34,420 nt of DNA, taken from a virus. The notes under the pieces were generated by a model, which was not told the origin of the DNA, did not search any database, and saw nothing but the letters and a program-made list of their open reading frames with translations. The DNA lies in the IMG/VR virus record IMGVR_UViG_3300035670_000766, positions 1 to 34,420 of that record; one strand, written 5' to 3'. Below, one piece after another: positions 12,141-19,207 of this stretch; positions within the stretch are counted from its first letter, which is position 1; every line of letters starts with the position of its first letter. The position numbers and the translations under genes were made by a program.

Positions 12141-13556
12141 ATGCCAGTATCGTCCACGCACCCGCTATACGCCCAAATGGAACCCACATGGACCCGCATG
12201 AGGGACTTTTATGACGGCGAGATGAAAGTCAAGTCGAAAGGCGAAAAGTATCTCCCCAAACTGTCAGGACAGACCACTAAGCGTTACGAAGCCTTCAAGG
12301 AACGTGCGATTACTTACGGCCCACAAGCCGTTTCACGCACTGTAGGGTCACTCACGGGTGCTGTATTCCGCCGTGCGCCGTCCTTTACGCTACCCGAACG
12401 TATCAAATACCTAGCTAACGATGCTACAGGGACAGGGCTATCGCTTTCTGAACTAGCTATGTGGTTGGTTAAAGAGATTATGATTACCGGACGCGCAGCT
12501 ATTGTCGCTGACCGTGATCCTGATGGTGGTCGCCCGTATTTAGTTTGTGTGACAGCCGAAGACCTGATTAACTGGTCTGAAGGCGATTTCGTTGTCATTG
12601 CGGAACACAAATTGGTTAGCGACCCCGACGACAAGTATGAACTTGTTGAAGATACATCCTATCGTGAACTTACACTAGATGATAGTGGTGACTATATTGT
12701 TAACGTATGGCGCGAAGACGATAAAGGCGAACCTTATATCGAATCGACCTTTAAGCCTCTCCGTAACGGTCGTGCGTTCCGTCAGATTCCATTGACTGTT
12801 GTAAGCCCTCTAGGGACTGATTATGCTATTGAGAAGCCGCCAATTCAGGATTTGGTTGATCTAGCTGTTAAGTCTGTTCAACTAGGTGCTATCTACGCTA
12901 ATGCACTTTTGGTAACTAGCTGCCCGACCCCGGTGGTCATCGGAGACATTGACACTTCTGACGGCAAGTTTGAAGTCCATCTAGGGTCAGATACAGCCCT
13001 AGTATTGCCTTCAGGGTCTGACGCAAAATTCCTAGAATACCAAGGCAACGGTATCGACTCAATCTCCAAAGCCATCCAAGAAGTAAAAGAGTTCATGGCT
13101 ATCTTGGGTGCCCGTCTGTTATCTACGGGGCCTGTAGCCAGTTATAGTACGGCTGCGGAAGTAAAATCACGCGAAAGCCTTGCTGGTGCCGTAATTGCAG
13201 CAATTGTAAGTTCCGTAGAATCCGCATTAACCAAACAGTTACGTTTTGTTGCGGAATGGGAAAATGCAGACCCTGAAGAAGTTGAAGTCGAACTTAACCG
13301 TGACCTGATCCAAGTAGCTCTTGATGCTAATACTATTAACTCCCTGATGGCTTCCCTGCAAGCAGGTGCAATCAGTCAAGAAACATTCTTCTATAACCTT
13401 CAGACTGGTGGGTTTGCTGAACCGGGTGTTAGTTATTCTGAGGAACTTTCACGGATTAAGTCGGGGGAGTTCGGGGTTCCTGAGAAGGTTGGGGTTGCTC
13501 AAGGTGCGAATGATGTCGGTATTGGAAATTCTGATGAGGAATCCGAAAACACTTGA
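12141..13556 (+). CDS. portal protein, DUF4055 type (471 aa)
   Basis: Forms the ring at the packaging vertex through which DNA passes. The sequence from MRDFYDGEMKVKSKGEKYLPKLSGQTTKRYEAF through ALVTSCPTPVVIGD to the helical segment SISKAIQEVKEFMAILGARLL and TAAEVKSRES fits DUF4055-type phage portals as I know them; there is no short catalytic motif to cite. The position between TerL and the scaffold/capsid genes supports the call. Strong TAGGAG binding site. The stop TGA (13554-13556) lies inside the -35 box of the next promoter. Length is normal. Confidence 0.88.
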   Translation: MPVSSTHPLYAQMEPTWTRMRDFYDGEMKVKSKGEKYLPKLSGQTTKRYEAFKERAITYGPQAVSRTVGSLTGAVFRRAPSFTLPERIKYLANDATGTGLSLSELAMWLVKEIMITGRAAIVADRDPDGGRPYLVCVTAEDLINWSEGDFVVIAEHKLVSDPDDKYELVEDTSYRELTLDDSGDYIVNVWREDDKGEPYIESTFKPLRNGRAFRQIPLTVVSPLGTDYAIEKPPIQDLVDLAVKSVQLGAIYANALLVTSCPTPVVIGDIDTSDGKFEVHLGSDTALVLPSGSDAKFLEYQGNGIDSISKAIQEVKEFMAILGARLLSTGPVASYSTAAEVKSRESLAGAVIAAIVSSVESALTKQLRFVAEWENADPEEVEVELNRDLIQVALDANTINSLMASLQAGAISQETFFYNLQTGGFAEPGVSYSEELSRIKSGEFGVPEKVGVAQGANDVGIGNSDEESENT

Positions 13557-13581
13557 CAAATTATAAAAGTTGTGATATACG
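13553..13581 (+). promoter_or_regulatory. extended -10 promoter for the scaffold gene
   Basis: TTGACA (13553-13558), 17 bp ending TGA, TATACG (13576-13581). The portal stop codon is the TGA of TTGACA. A leader hairpin AAAGTTG-gtat-CAACTTT (13598-13615) follows. Confidence 0.8.
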
Positions 13582-13640
13582 CAGTTTAGATACTAATAAA
13601 GTTGGTATCAACTTTCTAATCAATGCTTTAGGAGCAATTC

Positions 13641-14435
13641 ATGTCAATCCTTAAAATGCGTCAGGCGCAAATGTATCGTAACGAAGCAACAGATGGTAGT
13701 GAAGGCGGTTCTGGTGGAAGTGGTTCTACAAATATTCAGGAAATTCTGAATACGCCAGAAGCAAAAGCAGCGTTTCAAGCCATGCTTGATAAAGAAGTAC
13801 AAGGTCTGAAGAAAAAGAATTCAGAACTGATTGATAAAGAAAAGAAACTTAAAGAACAGATGTCGCAGTACGACGGTGTTGATGTAGAAAAGATTAAAGC
13901 ACTTCAGAAGCAGATTGAGTCCAACGAAGAAATGCGTCTGTTGGCTGAAGGTAAGACTGAAGAAGTTGTAGCACGTCGAGTTGAAGCAATGAAGCGCGAT
14001 TTTGACGCGAATCTTGCAGCACGAGACAGTAAGTTGTCTGAGTATGAAAAGATGTTGAAGGACAAGGAAGATCGTCTAGCATCTTTGGTAATTGATGGTC
14101 AGGTTCGTGAAGCTTATGTGAGTCTTGACTTTGACCCTGATGCACTTGATTATGCTTTGATTCAGGCTCGTAGCACGTTCATCATGAATGAGGAAGGTAA
14201 GGCCATCCCCCGTGACGAACATGGTAGTCTGATTTTTGGTAAGGATGGTAAGACACCTATCAGTGCTAGTGAGTGGCTTGAGGGTCTTGCTGAAAAGAAA
14301 AAGTTCCTCCGCAAGCAATCCACGGGCGCTGGAACACAACCGAACAACCGCAGTTCTAGTAAGATGGATGTCAGCAAGATGTCATCTAGCCAGAAAATTG
14401 CGGAAGGTCTGCGCCTTCGCGGTATGGCGGCGTAA
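13641..14435 (+). CDS. scaffold-like protein (264 aa)
   Basis: Likely assists prohead assembly and is absent from finished heads. After a Gly/Ser-rich linker (GSEGGSGGSGST, near residue 20) comes a long charged helix of about 100 residues (VQGLKKKNSELIDKEKKLKEQM through LSEYEKMLKDKEDRLASL) predicted to be coiled coil. A basic C-terminus (KKKFLRKQSTGAGTQPNNRSSSKMDVSK...) fits a coat-binding tail. It lies directly between portal and capsid genes, the usual scaffold place. There is no protease motif. The call rests on composition and position. Confidence 0.8.
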   Translation: MSILKMRQAQMYRNEATDGSEGGSGGSGSTNIQEILNTPEAKAAFQAMLDKEVQGLKKKNSELIDKEKKLKEQMSQYDGVDVEKIKALQKQIESNEEMRLLAEGKTEEVVARRVEAMKRDFDANLAARDSKLSEYEKMLKDKEDRLASLVIDGQVREAYVSLDFDPDALDYALIQARSTFIMNEEGKAIPRDEHGSLIFGKDGKTPISASEWLEGLAEKKKFLRKQSTGAGTQPNNRSSSKMDVSKMSSSQKIAEGLRLRGMAA

Positions 14436-14449
14436 CCTAGCAGTATAGG

Positions 14450-14490
14450 AAGTTGGGTAAGGCCCGACTGACTTTGGTAGTACCCAACTT
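14450..14490 (+). promoter_or_regulatory. 10-bp stem in the capsid gene leader
   Basis: AAGTTGGGTA (14450-14459) pairs perfectly with TACCCAACTT (14481-14490) across a 21-nt loop, followed by TCTAATTT and the capsid binding site AAGGAG. It could be a partial terminator after the scaffold gene or a stabilising 5' structure for capsid mRNA. No good promoter is seen in this gap. Confidence 0.5.
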
Positions 14491-14511
14491 TCTAATTTAA
14501 GGAGATTTACT

Positions 14512-15444
14512 ATGGCCTCACAAACCCTTGCCGAAGCCGGCAAACTGACTAACGACATGATCGTGCGTGGTGTTGTAGAAGACATCATCACTGTCAACCC
14601 CATTTATGCTCTTTTCCCGTTCCAAGGTTACACCGGTCAAGCTATCGTTGTTAACCGCGAGAACGCCCTTGGTGATGCCGGTCTGTTCGCTGTTGATGCT
14701 GCTATCACCGCTAAGGCTGCTGCGACTTTCACTCAATACACCTACACCGCTACCAAGCTGATCGGTGACGTTGAGATGGATGGCCTCGTGCAAGCACAGA
14801 ACGCTTCTGCTGGTGTTGATCAACTGGCTGTTGAAATTTCGAGCAAAGCTAAGTCAATCGGCCGTCTGTTCCAAGACGGTATGGTTAATGGCGACGGCAT
14901 CAGCCCGAACATGAACAGCTTCCACACCCTGACTGATGCTGGTCAGTACACCACCGCTTCTGCTGGTCAGGCAATCTCCTTCGCCCTTCTGGACGAACTG
15001 CTTGACCTCGTGAAGTCCAAGGATGGTCAGGTTGATGCTATCATGATGCCTGCTCGCACCATGCGTTCCTACAAGGTCCTCCTGCGTGCTCTTGGTGGGA
15101 CTCCGGGTGACTGGGTTGTGACACTTCCTGATGGCCGCACCACGATCTCCTACGAGTCGATCCCGATGTTCCGCAACGAGTATCTGAGCGTTGTTGAAAC
15201 TGCAAACGGGGCCGCGCTCAGCGGCGGTGCTCTGGCTTCTGTATATGCCTTTAACTTCGACGACGGCACTCAGCGTGTTGGTGTTGCTGGTATTCACCCT
15301 GCTTCGGTTCCTGCCGGTATCATGGTCGAGACCATCGGCAAACAAGAAGCAAAAGATAACGAAATCGTACGTTGCAAAATGTATTCTAATTTCGCGTCTT
15401 TCAACCGCAAAGGTGTTGCTCGCCTCACCTCAATCAACAACTAA
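14512..15444 (+). CDS. major capsid protein (310 aa)
   Basis: Builds the head shell, HK97-like fold by inference. The sequence begins MASQTLAEAGKLTNDMIVRGVVEDIITVNPIYALFPF, a start typical of phage coat proteins of this size, with long beta-rich stretches (TATKLIGDVEMDGLVQAQ) and an extended C-terminal part. It has a very strong AAGGAG site, C-ending codons more often than its neighbours (fitting high expression), a position after the scaffold, and a strong terminator just behind it. There is no obvious N-terminal delta domain, which fits a separate scaffold. Confidence 0.88.
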   Translation: MASQTLAEAGKLTNDMIVRGVVEDIITVNPIYALFPFQGYTGQAIVVNRENALGDAGLFAVDAAITAKAAATFTQYTYTATKLIGDVEMDGLVQAQNASAGVDQLAVEISSKAKSIGRLFQDGMVNGDGISPNMNSFHTLTDAGQYTTASAGQAISFALLDELLDLVKSKDGQVDAIMMPARTMRSYKVLLRALGGTPGDWVVTLPDGRTTISYESIPMFRNEYLSVVETANGAALSGGALASVYAFNFDDGTQRVGVAGIHPASVPAGIMVETIGKQEAKDNEIVRCKMYSNFASFNRKGVARLTSINN

Positions 15445-15462
15445 TCTCACGAGAATTAGTGG

Positions 15463-15485
15463 AACCGCCCTTCTGGGCGGTTTTT
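15463..15485 (+). terminator. rho-independent terminator after the capsid gene
   Basis: AACCGCCC-ttct-GGGCGGTT followed by TTTTTG: classic strong terminator. Confidence 0.93.
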
Positions 15486-15500
15486 GTTTGTTCAAAACAC

Positions 15501-15529
15501 TTGACACGCACCACAAGTTAGTGTATTAT
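15501..15529 (+). promoter_or_regulatory. promoter for the HNH endonuclease gene
   Basis: TTGACA (15501-15506), 17 bp ending GTG, TATTAT (15524-15529), 16 bp after the capsid terminator. Confidence 0.75.
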
Positions 15530-15553
15530 ATCGGTTTGACTGTGAGAACAATA

Positions 15554-16507
15554 ATGCTCGACAAAATACTCAGACAACATAAACCGTTTCTTGATTGTGT
15601 AGAGACTGACGAATATTTACGGATAGTCTCAGAAGATCACACAGGTAAAGGTGAGGTGCACCACATACTCCCAGAGACATTGTATCCAGAATATAGAAAC
15701 GAAACTTGGAACAAAGTAAACCTATCGTATAGAAACCATTACCGAGTTCACGAACTATTACCTTTTATGCTTGAAGGTAAGCAGAAAGGTTCTATGCTTT
15801 ACGCTTGGAATATGATGCGCGGTAGAACAGGCGAGGATTTTGTAGATGCTGATAGGTATGACGAACTCAGAAGATTGCATTCTGAACGTGCATCAGAACA
15901 GATGAAAGAAAACCAACCAATGCACAGACCCGAAGTTGTGGCAAAATTAGTAGGTAGAAAAAGACCAGAACACGGACTGCTTATGTCTGAGAATAATCCA
16001 GCAACTAGAGATGACGTTAAGATTAAGTTAAGTGCGAACAACAACATGAAAACGCCTGAAGGGAGACTTCGCTTTACCGGGGAGAACAATCCAAACTTTG
16101 GTAAACAAATGTCAGATGAACAAAAACAATGCTTGAGGTCGGCTAAATTAGGTACAGTAGTAGACTACGATGTAAAGAAAAAGATATCGAAGTCGATGAT
16201 AGGTAAAACCACAACTGGTGTTATTATAGATGGCGTAATATACAACTCAGTGACATCTGCCGCGAAAGAACTATCAGTTGATAGACATACTATTGCTAAA
16301 TGGGTAAAATCAGGGAAGGCTGCAAAACTATGTCAGCAAAAGACCTTAGTTGTTATAGGCTGCATAAAGTATGATTCCATGTCCGAAGCAGCGAGGTCTA
16401 TTGGCATTAGTAGAGCTGCTATCAGAAGTATGATTAAACACGGAAAAGCAATAAAACTTGACAACCACAAAAATTCTGATAAACTACCAGAAACCAAAGG
16501 AGTGTAA
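15554..16507 (+). CDS. HNH homing endonuclease with NUMOD DNA-binding tail (317 aa)
   Basis: The frame is open from 15191, but everything before 15554 lies inside the capsid gene, its terminator and the promoter, so ATG 15554 (MLDKILRQHK) is the start. The HNH core has H36-H37 (VHHILP), N56 (KVNLSYRNH) and H66 (RVHELL). Basic linker segments include a NUMOD3-like unit (ENNPNFGKQMSDEQ, from 177) and two NUMOD1-like units near 222-259 and 265-302, close relatives of those in the GIY-YIG enzyme. A free-standing selfish gene after the capsid gene. Its 3' end carries the promoter of the next gene. Confidence 0.9.
   Translation: MLDKILRQHKPFLDCVETDEYLRIVSEDHTGKGEVHHILPETLYPEYRNETWNKVNLSYRNHYRVHELLPFMLEGKQKGSMLYAWNMMRGRTGEDFVDADRYDELRRLHSERASEQMKENQPMHRPEVVAKLVGRKRPEHGLLMSENNPATRDDVKIKLSANNNMKTPEGRLRFTGENNPNFGKQMSDEQKQCLRSAKLGTVVDYDVKKKISKSMIGKTTTGVIIDGVIYNSVTSAAKELSVDRHTIAKWVKSGKAAKLCQQKTLVVIGCIKYDSMSEAARSIGISRAAIRSMIKHGKAIKLDNHKNSDKLPETKGV
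16458..16485 (+). promoter_or_regulatory. extended -10 promoter inside the HNH gene end
   Basis: TTGACA (16458-16463), 16 bp ending TGA, TAAACT (16480-16485). Drives the 16509 gene. Confidence 0.7.
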
Positions 16508-16508
16508 A

Positions 16509-16727
16509 ATGACAGCAATTGAATATGAACGAAGTCTGCGTCTAGCTGGATTCACACCAGATCAGTCAGAAGCTATAGCAACCGGCTACGTTGACAAGAA
16601 CGAACTTGTGACGAAAGAGTATCTGCGTGCTGAACTAAAGACACTAGAATTGTCTATGATTACTAAATTGTCGGCAATTCTAGTATTCGCTTTATCGCCA
16701 ATATATATCAAAGTATTTGGAGGATAA
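16509..16727 (+). CDS. DUF1640-like small membrane protein, copy 2 (72 aa)
   Basis: ATG 16509 follows AAAGGAG and lies one base after the HNH stop; the frame upstream (from 16458) is inside the HNH gene. The helix MTAIEYERSLRLAGFTPDQSEAIATGYV is followed by LVTKEYLRAELKTLEL and a membrane segment near residues 50-68 (MITKLSAILVFALSPIYIKVFGG). The plan LV-TK--L-A-L at the centre and the SPIYIKVFG / APVYSKVLG end match copy 1 at 8156. Role unknown; duplication suggests two membrane-linked variants. Confidence 0.72.
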   Translation: MTAIEYERSLRLAGFTPDQSEAIATGYVDKNELVTKEYLRAELKTLELSMITKLSAILVFALSPIYIKVFGG

Positions 16728-16729
16728 TC

Positions 16730-17005
16730 TTGAAAATTTTCAATTATCAATGTCTTAACAATTCATGTAATAACTTCTTTGAGAAGTTCGTAAGCACTTC
16801 CGATGAAGTTGTAGTATGTCCCAAATGCGATCACACCACCGAGAAACGCCTGACAATGCCTGCGTTTATTCTTAAAGGAGTTGGTTGTTACTCAAACGGA
16901 ACATACGCAAAAGCAAAGGACGGTCCGGTTCTCGATAAAGAACTTTTAGCCCTTGATGATGTATCGCTAAATCGAGAATTGGGGCTGCCTGATGACTGCG
17001 CATAA
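16730..17005 (+). CDS. FmdB-type zinc ribbon protein (91 aa), TTG start
   Basis: TTG at 16730 follows GGAGGAT. C8, C13, C30 and C33 (YQCLNNSC...CPKC) form a zinc ribbon, followed by PAFILKGVGCYSNGTY, the signature end of the small FmdB-like family. The family has no firm biochemical role and is found next to regulators and in phages. The acidic C-terminal 30 residues (DKELLALDDVSLNRELGLPDDCA) go beyond the core. The TTG start would lower its translation relative to the neighbours. Confidence 0.8.
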   Translation: MKIFNYQCLNNSCNNFFEKFVSTSDEVVVCPKCDHTTEKRLTMPAFILKGVGCYSNGTYAKAKDGPVLDKELLALDDVSLNRELGLPDDCA

Positions 17006-17108
17006 AATAAAGTTTTGCTACACATGCTGTGATGGGTGTAGATCGGAACACAAGAACAAGATTACTGCTTATATACATTATTTATGGCTTCGCTTGACAA
17101 ATCCCTAA
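16992..17108 (+). CDS. possible small Cys-rich protein (38 aa)
   Basis: ATG 16992 lies inside the end of the zinc ribbon gene and opens MTAHKIKFCYTCCDGCRSEH, ending in the next promoter's region. Four closely spaced Cys and two His residues (C9, C12, C13, C16, H4, H20) suggest metal binding. Binding site is weak (GGGG 10 bases upstream). It may be real through coupling; length keeps confidence low. Confidence 0.35.
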   Translation: MTAHKIKFCYTCCDGCRSEHKNKITAYIHYLWLRLTNP

Positions 17109-17122
17109 ACTTATGATAAACA
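17094..17122 (+). promoter_or_regulatory. extended -10 promoter
   Basis: TTGACA (17094-17099), 17 bp ending TGA, TAAACA (17117-17122). Drives the 17149 gene. Confidence 0.75.
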
Positions 17123-17148
17123 ACATTTTCTAACATAGGAGTAATACT

Positions 17149-17406
17149 ATGCGCGTAAAATTCAACACTCTCCCGCCGACCGACACTAAGACCGTGTGGG
17201 GCTATACTGTAGAAGTCACACCTGAAGGTGTCTTTGGTGACATTTCCGATGAACTCGCTGAAATTGAAGTTGCTGCCGGTCGTGTAACTAAAGTCGGGCA
17301 AGCTAAAAAGGTTGAAGTTGCTGTGGAAGACAAGCCACAAGCAGCCGCCGACGTAGTTGCCGAAGGTTCCGGTAAGCGCGTAGGTCGTCCTCCGAAGGCT
17401 GAATAA
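17149..17406 (+). CDS. hypothetical protein with AT-hook-like tail (85 aa)
   Basis: An 85-residue protein with ATAGGAG binding site. The N-terminal 45 residues form a small beta-rich unit (MRVKFNTLPPTDTKTVWGYTVEVTPEGVFGDI). After an Ala/Val/Glu linker it ends GKRVGRPPKAE, where GRPPK resembles an AT-hook core. Position among head genes suggests a head accessory or DNA-contacting role; no family is recognised with confidence. Confidence 0.7.
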   Translation: MRVKFNTLPPTDTKTVWGYTVEVTPEGVFGDISDELAEIEVAAGRVTKVGQAKKVEVAVEDKPQAAADVVAEGSGKRVGRPPKAE

Positions 17407-17408
17407 TC

Positions 17409-17999
17409 ATGTACCTTGAAAATTACCAAGCGCAAGGGGCTTATCAACCCTCCGGCCCCACCATAGCCCTAGACCTCCTAGCAACCGCCACCACAACCAG
17501 CGGAACGCTAACAGGCGGACTTTATCATATCGCTTCGAGCGTATACTCGCACTTCAGCATGGACACAGCCTACGAGATTCAATCAATCTCTAACATCGTC
17601 CTGACCGCTGGCGTAAGCTACACGCTAACTGTAGGTGCTGTAGTCCTGACTTCAGGCGCTCTAGGTGCATCGCCAGTTATCGGTGATCTAGTTACAGCCC
17701 TTCAAGGTGACGCTGACTACGCTGCCGCACCCTTCACAATTGCTGCAAACGGCTCTGCAGGCATTCTAGTTACTTGGAAAGCCTTTGGTAGCCAATCAGA
17801 TACCGCAGCCCTGACTGATGACGTTCCGACTGCCTACACGACTACTACAGTCACTGAAGGTGGTGCTGAAGCTACCGTGAATAACGGGATGCTTGCAGCG
17901 GGTGAGCGAGTGCTTGTGGTGCCTAATGGGGTTTTCTTGTCGTTCGTAAAAAGCACTGGAGTTTCGGACGGGGTGATTCGTATTACACAGTGCGAATAA
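17409..17999 (+). CDS. probable virion structural protein (196 aa)
   Basis: A 196-residue, Thr/Ala/Ser/Gly-rich, beta-strand-rich protein (SGTLTGGLYHIASSV..., TLTVGAVVLTSGALGASPVIGDLVTALQGD) of the kind seen in phage decoration or tail components. It lacks a strong binding site and follows the previous stop by two bases, so coupling is likely. No named family. Confidence 0.65.
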   Translation: MYLENYQAQGAYQPSGPTIALDLLATATTTSGTLTGGLYHIASSVYSHFSMDTAYEIQSISNIVLTAGVSYTLTVGAVVLTSGALGASPVIGDLVTALQGDADYAAAPFTIAANGSAGILVTWKAFGSQSDTAALTDDVPTAYTTTTVTEGGAEATVNNGMLAAGERVLVVPNGVFLSFVKSTGVSDGVIRITQCE

Positions 18000-18000
18000 C

Positions 18001-18029
18001 TTGACAATCCAGTAGTTTTATGATAAACC
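18001..18029 (+). promoter_or_regulatory. extended -10 promoter
   Basis: TTGACA (18001-18006), 17 bp ending TGA, TAAACC (18024-18029), one base after the previous stop. The start site is expected near 18036. Confidence 0.75.
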
Positions 18030-18055
18030 CTTCAGAATCCACTGGAGGGTTTTCC
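18025..18055 (+). terminator. terminator-like hairpin straddling the start site
   Basis: AAACCCTTCAG (18025-18035) pairs with CTGGAGGGTTT (18042-18052) with one G-U, followed by TCC after a run of T. The left arm ends just before the expected start site, and the right arm holds the GGAGG of the 18058 gene. Read-through RNA would terminate or hide the binding site; locally started RNA would not. Confidence 0.6.
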
Positions 18056-18057
18056 TT

Positions 18058-18450
18058 ATGTCTTATTCTCGCGTTCAACAGGCTATTAACCTAAATTCGA
18101 TTCGGGCTAAGACGCTTGAACTTGCCCTCTACAGCACCAATCCTACAGCCAGCGATAGCGGCACTGAAATTTCTGGTGGGGCTTACGCACGTCAGTCATT
18201 CACCTTCACGGCACCCGTATCCGTCGTTGATGGCACCTATATGTCGAATTCTAGCACCATTAGTTTTCCACAGGCGAGTGGCGATTGGTCAGCCCCGGTA
18301 ACCCACTTTGGGGTTCGTGATGCCGTTGGTGGTGACTTGTTGATCTACGGAACCCTTCAGGAACTCGGACTGGATACTTCCCGCACTATCCGTACTGGCG
18401 ACATCTTCCGGGTAGCTGCTAATACCCTTATCCACAAAGAGGAAGATTAA
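18058..18450 (+). CDS. phage tail-fibre-type small structural protein (130 aa)
   Basis: Residues 15-115 follow the pattern of a common phage virion protein: LALYSTNPTASDSGTEISGGAYARQSFTF..., then ISFPQASGDWSAPVTHFGVRDAVGGDLLIYGTL and a final beta stretch. Relatives are labelled tail fibre or minor structural protein. Translation depends on GGAGG inside the hairpin at 18025-18052. Location in the structural gene run agrees. Confidence 0.8.
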   Translation: MSYSRVQQAINLNSIRAKTLELALYSTNPTASDSGTEISGGAYARQSFTFTAPVSVVDGTYMSNSSTISFPQASGDWSAPVTHFGVRDAVGGDLLIYGTLQELGLDTSRTIRTGDIFRVAANTLIHKEED

Positions 18451-18451
18451 T

Positions 18452-19129
18452 GTGGTGTGGTCTTGGGAACCTACCACAATTACCCCGACCGGCTACGGGA
18501 TAGCTGGTGGTGACTTAGAGACTTCTGGAGGTTACTCTAGGTCGCGTAGTAGTTCGTATCTTAAACCAAGTGCTATTCTTCAACCAGACTTGATTTCTAC
18601 CGCTATTTCGGTTAGTGACATAAATGTAGATGGGTGGGGTACTAGAGCAGGTAAAAGTGTTTCGAGAAGTTCTTGTGGTTTAGATGTTGGTCGAGGACTC
18701 ACAGTAATCAATGAGACAGGTATTATATCGACCGATACAAACGTTTTAAGGTTCTACGGTGATAGTCTGAAGTCTGGATTAGTGCCAGCAAAAGTTTCAG
18801 ATGTTATAGTTACTACTGGTTGCGTAACACTTGACGGGTCTGGCGGGGATATACTACAAGGTGGTGAAGGTACTGATATTATTGGAGGTTCTTGCTATCC
18901 TGATACCAATCTAGACACTACAGTATATACGCAACGTGTCGATTTAGTTACGGATTATTTGATCTATAAAGGATGGGCATTGGCAGGGGCTTTAGAATCT
19001 GATGTAGTTTGGAGAATTCAGAAGATTATCATTGATGATGTTACGGGGGATGTAACCAAAATTTTTGCAGACGGAAATACAGAGTTTGATAATGCTTGGG
19101 ACGATAGATTACTTTATAACTATTCTTGA
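18452..19129 (+). CDS. probable tail or virion structural protein (225 aa), GTG start
   Basis: GTG 18452 (or 18455) after GAGGAAG. The N-terminal part is Ser/Gly rich; the C-terminal 60 residues (YKGWALAGALESDVVWRIQKIIIDDVTGDVTKIFADGNTEFDNAWDDRLLYNYS in sense) match a motif I know from many phage structural proteins: WxIxKI...GDVT...ADGNxxFDNxWDxRxxxxYS. The stop TGA lies in the -35 box of the next promoter. Exact virion role unknown. Confidence 0.7.
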   Translation: MVWSWEPTTITPTGYGIAGGDLETSGGYSRSRSSSYLKPSAILQPDLISTAISVSDINVDGWGTRAGKSVSRSSCGLDVGRGLTVINETGIISTDTNVLRFYGDSLKSGLVPAKVSDVIVTTGCVTLDGSGGDILQGGEGTDIIGGSCYPDTNLDTTVYTQRVDLVTDYLIYKGWALAGALESDVVWRIQKIIIDDVTGDVTKIFADGNTEFDNAWDDRLLYNYS

Positions 19130-19154
19130 CTTTAGTTGTTGTTTGTGGTAAGTA
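19126..19154 (+). promoter_or_regulatory. promoter before the GC-rich structural block
   Basis: TTGACT (19126-19131), 17 bp, TAAGTA (19149-19154). The previous gene's stop TGA is inside the -35 box. A leader stem CTCCT/AGGAG (19170-19183) precedes the real binding site. Confidence 0.6.
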
Positions 19155-19207
19155 ATTTGATACTAGACGCTCCTATTAAGGAGTAATCTAAACATAGGAG
19201 ATTTGTC

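Noticed and set aside
14854-15345. Minus-strand open frame inside the capsid gene
   Set aside because: Shadow of the capsid gene, produced by its codon bias.
15191-15553. Upstream extension of the HNH gene
   Set aside because: Runs through the end of the capsid gene, its terminator and a promoter.
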